7,736 nucleotides of DNA, taken from the NCBI GenBank assembly GCA_937875245.1, contig CALNCH010000118.1:1-7736 (forward strand), read 5' to 3'. This document shows positions 1 to 7,736 of this stretch, one piece after another. The DNA comes from an uncultured Spirochaetaceae bacterium. Its GTDB lineage: Bacteria > Spirochaetota > Spirochaetia > Treponematales > Treponemataceae. The notes under the pieces are model-generated. The model did not search any database. It was given only the letters and a program-made list of their open reading frames with translations, and was not told the origin of the DNA. Each line of letters starts with the position of its first letter. The stretch's first letter is position 1. The position numbers and the translations under genes are program-made.

Positions 1-1410
1 ATTTTAGAAACATTAAATTCAATTTCTTATATTTTACGCCTTTCTATTCCAACTGCAACCACTGTTTTTTTTGCAACTAATACTCGCATAGACAGTATCA
101 TTTCATCACTAATTGTATTACTTTTTGCATTAGCTCTTTCTTTTGGTGCTACTAGAATAATATTAAGTCCTTTACGTGTTTTAGAAATAGCTGCAAAAAA
201 CTATGAAAAAGGGGATTTCTCTTTCCGTCCAGAAATTTCTAAACCCTTGGAATTTAATCATTTAGCTCGTTCAATGAAAACTATGGCAAAAACTATACAA
301 TCAAACATTGAAATTCTTTCTAATCAACGGGACGAAATTGAAAGTGTTTTTGCCAATACCATGGCTGCTATGTTTGTTTTTGATAAAAATCTTCGCATAA
401 CAAAATACAATGACAGTGCTACCCGTTTTTTTAATTTACAAAATCAAAACTTGGTAGAAAAAGATTTATTATCTATTTTACGAAATACGGAACTAATTAC
501 CTTTATAAAACAACAAATGAAATTGGAAAAAAAACCAATTGAAAGTGCTGATATAGAAGTTCCTATTTTAACCACAACAAATGAAGTGCCTCTTTTTGTA
601 TTAGCCCGATGTTCTGAAATATCTTCTGGTACCTATTTATTAGTATTAACGGATATTACTCGTATTAAGAAATTAGAAAGAATTCGGCAAGATTTTGTTG
701 CTAATGTATCCCACGAACTAAAAACTCCTATTACTTCTATTCAAGGTTTTGTTGAAACATTGAAAGAGGGTGCTATCGACTCCCCAGAAACAGCTCATAG
801 GTTTTTAGATATTTTATCTCAACAGTCTAACCGCTTGTCTCAGATTGTAACTGATTTACTTACCCTTTCTAAGCTAGAACAAAATCAAAGCATTTTAGAA
901 AAAATTAATTTAGATGTTGTTGCCTTGTGTAATTCGGTCATAGGCCAATACTCAGAAAAAGCCAGCGCAAAAAAGGATACAATAAAAATCGAAATTAAAA
1001 CAGAAAATCTTCAAGTGACAGGAAATCCTATCTTGCTAGAACAAGCGTTGGGTAACCTTTTAGCTAATGCAATAACCTATTGCCCTAACAACTCAAAAAT
1101 TACTATTATTATTAGTTTGGTAGAAGAAGAAACTAATCCAGAAATGGTTTCAATTGCTGTAGAAGATAGTGGCCCGGGTATTCCCTTAGAAGCTAGGCAA
1201 AGAATTTTTGAACGATTTTATCGAATAGATAAAGGAAGAAGTAGAGAGGATGGGGGAACAGGTTTAGGACTTTCAATTGTCAGACATATTGTTCTTATAC
1301 ATGGTGGAAAAGTTTTAGTTGAAGATAAAATTGATGGAACCCAAGGAGCTCGGTTTGTTCTTTTGCTTCCAGTTATAAAACAGCCGAACATTGACACCGC
1401 TGTTGAATAG
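1..1410 (+). CDS. PhoR-like membrane sensor histidine kinase (5' end outside window)
   Basis: The frame is open from base 1, so 469 residues of a longer protein are visible. Order seen: the end of an extracytoplasmic part, one membrane helix at about residues 33-55, a HAMP linker (with the usual Pro at 57), a PAS-like domain at about 111-215, a HisKA domain with the H-box SHELKTP (phospho-acceptor His238, codon 712-714), and an ATPase domain with N-box NLLANA (Asn356), G1 box DSGPGIP (from Asp389) and G2 box GGTGLGL (418-424). All catalytic boxes are intact. The protein should autophosphorylate and pass phosphate to a response regulator, expected just off the left edge in PhoB/PhoR-type pairs; that is inference. 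The TTG at 247 lies inside the HAMP/PAS region and is not the start. The ligand cannot be told, because the sensor domain is mostly missing. mntP follows 19 bp after the stop and may be cotranscribed. PhoR or WalK subfamily cannot be decided here. Confidence 0.93.
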   Translation: MLETLNSISYILRLSIPTATTVFFATNTRIDSIISSLIVLLFALALSFGATRIILSPLRVLEIAAKNYEKGDFSFRPEISKPLEFNHLARSMKTMAKTIQSNIEILSNQRDEIESVFANTMAAMFVFDKNLRITKYNDSATRFFNLQNQNLVEKDLLSILRNTELITFIKQQMKLEKKPIESADIEVPILTTTNEVPLFVLARCSEISSGTYLLVLTDITRIKKLERIRQDFVANVSHELKTPITSIQGFVETLKEGAIDSPETAHRFLDILSQQSNRLSQIVTDLLTLSKLEQNQSILEKINLDVVALCNSVIGQYSEKASAKKDTIKIEIKTENLQVTGNPILLEQALGNLLANAITYCPNNSKITIIISLVEEETNPEMVSIAVEDSGPGIPLEARQRIFERFYRIDKGRSREDGGTGLGLSIVRHIVLIHGGKVLVEDKIDGTQGARFVLLLPVIKQPNIDTAVE

Positions 1411-4400
1411 TGATAGCATTCTCCCATTTATGAGTTTTATCGAATTATTTTTAATTGCCCTAGGCCTTTCTATGGATGCCTTTGCAGTTTCTCTTTGCAA
1501 AGGCTTACGAATGAAGAAAGTTAATTATGGTCATGCTATTGTAATTGCTCTTTTTTTCGGTGGATTTCAAGGACTAATGCCCTTAATCGGTTGGTTTTTA
1601 GGAACCCATTTTGAACAATTAATCACTAAATATGATCACTGGGTAGCTTTTTTCCTTCTTGCCTTTATTGGTGGAAAAATGTTACTGGAAGCTTTCAAAA
1701 AAGAAGAAGGACAAGAAGAAGAAAGGGGTAATTGTGCTTCTCAAAATAATAAGCTAGATATTAAAGAATTATTTATATTAGCAGTTGCAACAAGTATTGA
1801 TGCCTTAGCAGTTGGTATTACATTTGCTTTCTTACAAGTTGATATTATTACCTCTGTTAGTCTTATTGCAATTACCACGTTTGTCTTAGCTCTTGTTGGT
1901 GTAGTTTTAGGGAATCACTTTGGGGTTAAATACAAACAAAGAGCAGAGGTTGCCGGTGGTGTAATTCTTGTTTTAATTGGAGTAAAAATCTTATTTTCAC
2001 ACCTTGGAATAATTAATTTTTAAGTCTTTAAACAAAAAAATCCCTCTGCTCTTTTGAACAGAGGGATTTTTATTAATCTAAGTTAATTAGAACCAGAAAC
2101 GGAGACCAAAGTTAACTGGGAAGAACCAGTCAAATAAATCGGCACCTTTTGCAAGGTTAACACCAAAGGATGGAGCAACCATCAAATATGGTTCAATAAA
2201 GTGTTCAAGAACAAACATGTTAATTCCTAGAGGAACTCGAACACCACCACTAAAAGCCACATTGTCGCCTAATACTATAGTACCGTAACCACCAATTCCA
2301 TAAAAATAGTTTACTGGACCTGCGAAGTTAGCATTTGATACCCATGCATCTGCTGTAACACCAATAGCCATTGAATCACCAAAACGTGCAGTTACTGCAA
2401 AAACTAAAGGTGACTGATCTAATTTAAAAGTCAGAGCAGCAGAACCTGTTGTACTTCGACCAACATTAGCTCCACCTTGAACACCGATGCCGAAAGCAAA
2501 AACACTACCAACACTCAAAACTAAAAGAGCTACCATAAGAATAGCAATTTTTTTATTCATAAAAGAACCTCCAATACGATACGTAATAATAATAGTAACA
2601 CAAAAAAACGTCAATCTCCAATTTTATGACAGAATATTAATGAAACTAGGTTTCATTTTAAGATGACAAAAAGAAAATACTATGGTAAACTGCATGTACT
2701 GATTATGAATGGAGGTACTTTCATGTTTAACGAAAATAGTTTTTCATTAAAGGGAAAAGTCGCACTTGTTACAGGTGCTTCATATGGAATCGGATTTGCT
2801 ATTGCTTCTGGTTTTGCAAAATATGGTGCTACTATTGTTTTTAACGATATTAACCAAGACTTAGTAGATAAAGGAATTGCTGCATACAAAGAGGTAGGAA
2901 TTACTGCTTATGGTTATGTATGTGATGTTACTGACGAAGAAAAGGTAAATGAAACAGTAGCAAAAATTGAAAAAGAAGTTGGTGTTATTGATATTTTAGT
3001 AAATAATGCCGGAATTATTAAACGAATTCCTATGTGCGAAATGTCAGCAGCAGACTTTAGAAAAGTAATTGATATTGACTTGAATGCTCCGTTTATCGTA
3101 TCAAAAGCTGTAATTCCATCAATGATTAAAAAAGGTCATGGAAAAATTATTAATATTTGTTCAATGATGAGTGAATTAGGCCGTGAAACCGTTTCTGCAT
3201 ATGCTGCAGCAAAGGGTGGACTTAAAATGCTTACCAGAAACATTTGTTCTGAATATGGTAATGCAAACATTCAGTGTAATGGACTAGGCCCTGGATATAT
3301 TGAAACACCACAGACTGCTCCATTACGTGAACGACAGGCAGATGGATCTAGACATCCTTTCGATGCATTTATCGTTGCAAAAACTCCAGCTGAAAGATGG
3401 GGAACAACAGAAGATCTTATGGGTCCTGCTGTATTCTTAGCTTCAGATGCTTCAGATTTCGTAAACGGTCACATCTTATATGTTGACGGTGGTATTCTTG
3501 CTTATATTGGAAAGCAACCAGAATAAATTAAAATTCTTCTGGTTTAATACTTACTTCTCCGGAGAGAAGTTCTTTCTTTTCTCCGGTAGTTGTTTTCACA
3601 ATAAGATGCCCTTCTTTTGTTATATCAATTACCTTTGCTTCATATGGTTCCTTAAGACTTATCACGGTAACTACTTTATTCATAACTAATGATTTTGCTT
3701 TATATTCTTCCATTACTAAATCACATTTTCTAGGTTCTTTAAAAATTGAAATTACTTGGTTCATCACTTCTGCAGCTAATTCATTTCGAGAAAAGCTTTC
3801 CTTTGTCTCATCAGTTTTAACAAACCCAACAATATTTTTAAGCTCTTCTGGCATTGTCTTTTCTTGTCTTATATTAATACCAATTCCAAGAACAACGGCA
3901 TCCATTCGTCGTTCTTCCATATTCATTATGCCTTCAGTTAGAATACCACAAACTTTTTTATTCCCTATAAATATATCATTTACCCATTTTATTTGAGACT
4001 GTATATTCCATTTTTCTAAAGCACGACATACAGCTACCGCGGCACACGCAGTCATTAGGGAAGTATCCACATACTTTTCATCAGGTTGAAATAAAAGGCT
4101 CATATACAGGCCATTTTGCTTCGGAGAATAAAAAACTCTCCCCAGTCGTCCTCGTCCTGCGGTTTGGGTTTCTGCCAACAACAAACTTCCTGTAATAAAA
4201 TCACTTTTATCTGAAGCTCGTCGTTTGGCTTCAGTGTTTGTTGAATCAATTTCTTGAAACACTTCTATACGATTTCCAACAAGGGCAAGTACCTCTTGTG
4301 ATAAATTTTCTGCAATAACCGAAGCTTTCAGAATATCTGCTTCTTGTTCTAAAATATATCCTTTATTAGTAACTGCCTTTATACTATACCCTGCGTCTCG

Positions 4401-7400
4401 TAAACAAGTTATCGACTTCCATATAGCAGTTCTTGAAACAGAAAGCTGTTCTGCCAAAGACTCTCCAGAAACAGCTTCTCCTTTTTTTTCAATTAACAGT
4501 GTTAGTACCTTGTCTTGGGTTTTCATTTAACTCCCTCTATTTATAACAGTTCCAACCTTTGTCAGTAATTCCTCTTACCCAAGTTCCTGCCCATTTTTTT
4601 GCCGCGCTTAAATCATGTTCCCGATAATTACCACATTCTTTTGGATCTAATCCTGGGACACCTTTGTTATCTGGCCATTCAGATACGTTTTTTAATACAA
4701 GTAACATTTTTTCTGCAACCTGTTCTTCTGTATAGTCTCCAAAAAGAGTGAGATAAAAACCTGTTCGACACCCCATAGGGGAAAAATCGATAACACCCTC
4801 TATTACGTCGCGAATATATTCCGCTACTAAATGCTCCAATGTATGAATGCCAGCCATTGGCATAAAATCCACATTTGGTTGAGTAAATCGAATATCGAAT
4901 TTGGTAACAATATCGCCCACTGGACCCACTTTTTTTGAAGCAAGTCGTACATAAGGTGCGGTTACCTTTGTATGATCTAGATTAAAGCTTTCTACGTTGT
5001 GTTTTTTTGTTTCCATATCTTTTACTCCATCATTTTCAAAACTTGTTCTACCACAAATTTGCTGACCTTAGCAGCTTCTTCTTCATGATACACTTCATCT
5101 GTGTTTTCAGCCATATCAGAAATACAACGAATAACTACAAATGGTATCTTAGAAAGGTATGCTACTTGAGCAAGGGCAGCCCCTTCCATTTCTACACAAA
5201 AGGGATTGCATTTCTCTTTTATTATAGCTTTTTTCTCACTGGAATTCACAAAACAATCTCCAGTTGCAACTCTACCCTCTACTACCTTTTTGTTAAATCC
5301 ACCAGCACCATATGCTTTTTTTACCAACTCAATAAGTATTTTATCTGCTGGAAAAGCGGAAACAGCTAAACCTGGTACTCGACATGGTTCATACCCAAAA
5401 GCAACTGCATCCATATCATGATGAACGACGTCAGAAGAAACAACAATATCAAAAATACGTAAACTTTCATCCATTCCACCAGCAATGCCAGAGTTAATAA
5501 GATGTGTTACATGAAATTGACTTACCATAATAGTGGCACACATTGCCATATTTACTTTACCTACTCCAGACTGAGCAATTACTACTGCTACCTTTCCAAT
5601 TTTTCCAGAGTGAAATCTAAGCCCACAAATTTCTGTTATATTTGGGTTCTCTACAATACTGCATAAATAATTCACTTCCACGTCCATAGCGCCAATAACA
5701 CCAACTTTTGTCATAAAACAACTTCCCCTTCTCAAAACAGTAAATTTTTGTAACATTTGCGATATTTGCAAATAAAAGTAACAAATGCGAAAAAAAACAT
5801 TGACATTTTTTTTCCATTACTATATATTCTATTTCAGCAGCAACAAATATGAAAAAGGGTCGCTTTCCTCCTCCTTTGGCGATCCTTTTTTTATTTTAAA
5901 CCCCTTCTTCTTTCAATCGTTTTTCAAAACCAACACTTTCAATAATAGTATTCATATATCCATTTGGATTATAAAAATAACTTCCAATATGTGGAGCATT
6001 TTCTACTAGTACAATTCGTTTTGGAGCAGGAGCAATCTTAAATAATTCTTCTGACATTATTGGTAAAGCCAAAGAGTCTGATTTTCCATGAAATAAGATT
6101 AACATAGGATACTTTTCTTTCTTTTCTTCCTTCAGTATTTTTTGGAAAGCATCTAAAGGAGATGCCTTACTTAAGGTAAATCTATTGCATATAAAATTAC
6201 TTACAGATATTCCCCAGTACACTAGTTTTCCCACTATTTTTTGTATTCCTTTTCTTGGGAGTATCCTAGCTATTTGATTTTGTAATTGTGTTTTAAATGA
6301 AGAAAAACCACAATCTGCAACTACTACAGAAATCATTGGTAATACTTCTTTTATTTGTGTTTTTTTTCCATAAACTGCCATTATTACAGAGGAGGCTCCC
6401 ATAGACACCCCATGTAATAACAGTTTTACATCATCTCCAAAACGCTGCTTCAAAAATAGCAACCACAAAACAATGTCTTCTCCGTCTTTAACAGAAAAGC
6501 CCGGTATATTACCTTGACTTTGAAAATGAGCCCTTAAATTTATGCTTAATACCGAAAAACCCCGATTATAATAATCTTCTGCCAAATAAGCTAATCCTGG
6601 AGCTGAATCAGTAAAACCGTGAACCAGTAATGCAACAGGAGATTTTTCTTCCTTTTGTAACCAGAGATCTCCACACAAAGAAAGGCCTTCATCAGATTTT
6701 ATTTGAATAGTTTCTATTTTTCTTTCTTCTCTTTTTTCTTCCCATCTTTTTTTAGCATCCAACAGAGGCGTCATTATTTTTTCATCTTTTACATGGGGTT
6801 CGTCATCAATACTTGAATGTGATTCATACCCTTTTCGAGTAAACATTTTTGAATATAAATAGACTCCGGCAGAAAAAGAAAATAAAATTCCACCTAATAA
6901 AACAAGTCCCAAAAAAACAATAAAGCCCATTCCAGTCTCCTTTAAAAAAGAGTATAGTATCAACACAGGGTCTTTGTACATTATACAATTATCCCAAAGT
7001 TTTCCACAACTTATAAACAATCCACAAGTTATCCACAAGGAGAAAAAAATGAATAACAATAATCAATCCCTCGAAACCCCACGCTGGGACTTATCCAGTC
7101 TCTATTCTTCTGTTACTGGAAGTGATTATATAAATCAATTGGCTGATATTGAAAAACAATTGTCTACTCTTGAGAATATGTTAAATTCCCCTGAAAACCA
7201 AGGAAATTTCCCCTTTTGGTTATCAAAATTCCTAGAAATCTCTGAAAAAACCATGGCAGAGTACCATTCTATGTCATCCTACGCTTATGCATCCTATTCC
7301 ACAGACACTACAAATTCAGACTATCTTAACGCCTTATCTGTTATCGAAGAAAAAGGATTACGAATAAGTCAGATTGATAGAAAATATAAGGACTTATTAG

Positions 7401-7736
7401 CCTCTCACTCACAAGATCTCGACAACTTTTACACAAGTTATCCACAATACAAAAACTTGGCATATAGTATCCAACAAGACATCCAAGCCTTGCAACACCT
7501 AATGTCAGAAGCAGAAGAAAACATTGCAGATGATTTGCAGCGATTTGGAGGAAGTGCTTGGAGCCGCCTACATGAGCAAATTATTTCTAACTCTGTTGAT
7601 GTAGAAACAGGAAAAACCTTTAACCAACTTCGTAATGAAGCATACCATGCTGATAGAAAGGTTCGAAAAACGGCTTATGAAAAAGAAATTGCTTTGTTAA
7701 AAGCATCAGAAATCCCCTTATCCTCAGCCCTAAACA

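Overview
The window is AT-rich chromosomal DNA, densely packed with housekeeping and envelope genes; I see no transposase, phage gene, tRNA, rRNA or CRISPR array. One gene (2087-2560) encodes a secreted protein of about 157 residues with an AFG-type signal-peptide junction, alternating beta-strand pattern and C-terminal Phe, so the cell has an outer membrane. Together with the low GC and the other proteins, this suggests a low-GC spirochaete (Treponema-like). That placement is inference; other low-GC outer-membrane lineages are not excluded.

Layout. Rightward: a sensor histidine kinase cut by the left edge (1-1410), then a MntP-type manganese exporter (1430-2023). A bidirectional terminator (2034-2071) separates mntP from the leftward outer-membrane barrel gene (2087-2560). 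That gene diverges from a gluconate 5-dehydrogenase/DhuD-like SDR gene (2723-3526). Their shared intergenic region holds a good sigma70 promoter for the barrel gene and a perfect 19-bp palindrome resembling the KdgR operator. The SDR gene converges with a leftward operon, mtnN (5022-5714) - luxS (4537-5016) - birA (3528-4526), with stop codons 1 bp apart. Next come a 181-bp gap with overlapping promoter candidates and repeats, a membrane-anchored alpha/beta hydrolase (5896-6930, leftward), a 118-bp gap with clustered DnaA boxes, and the start of an oligoendopeptidase F gene (7049 to the right edge).

Functional links. MtnN and LuxS are consecutive enzymes of S-adenosylhomocysteine recycling and AI-2 precursor production. 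MtnN also removes 5'-deoxyadenosine, a product of biotin synthase, which may explain why birA is in the same operon. The SDR would act in hexuronate or gluconate catabolism, which fits a KdgR-like operator upstream.

Most worth checking: (1) a possible short RNA at about 5836-5893, with a TTGACA-N17-TATATT promoter, whose terminator loop carries two overlapping CCUCC anti-Shine-Dalgarno motifs; (2) the DnaA-box cluster at 7000-7037, overlapping the hydrolase promoter, with a 16-bp exact copy inside pepF; (3) the KdgR-like operator; (4) the repeats upstream of mtnN-luxS-birA.
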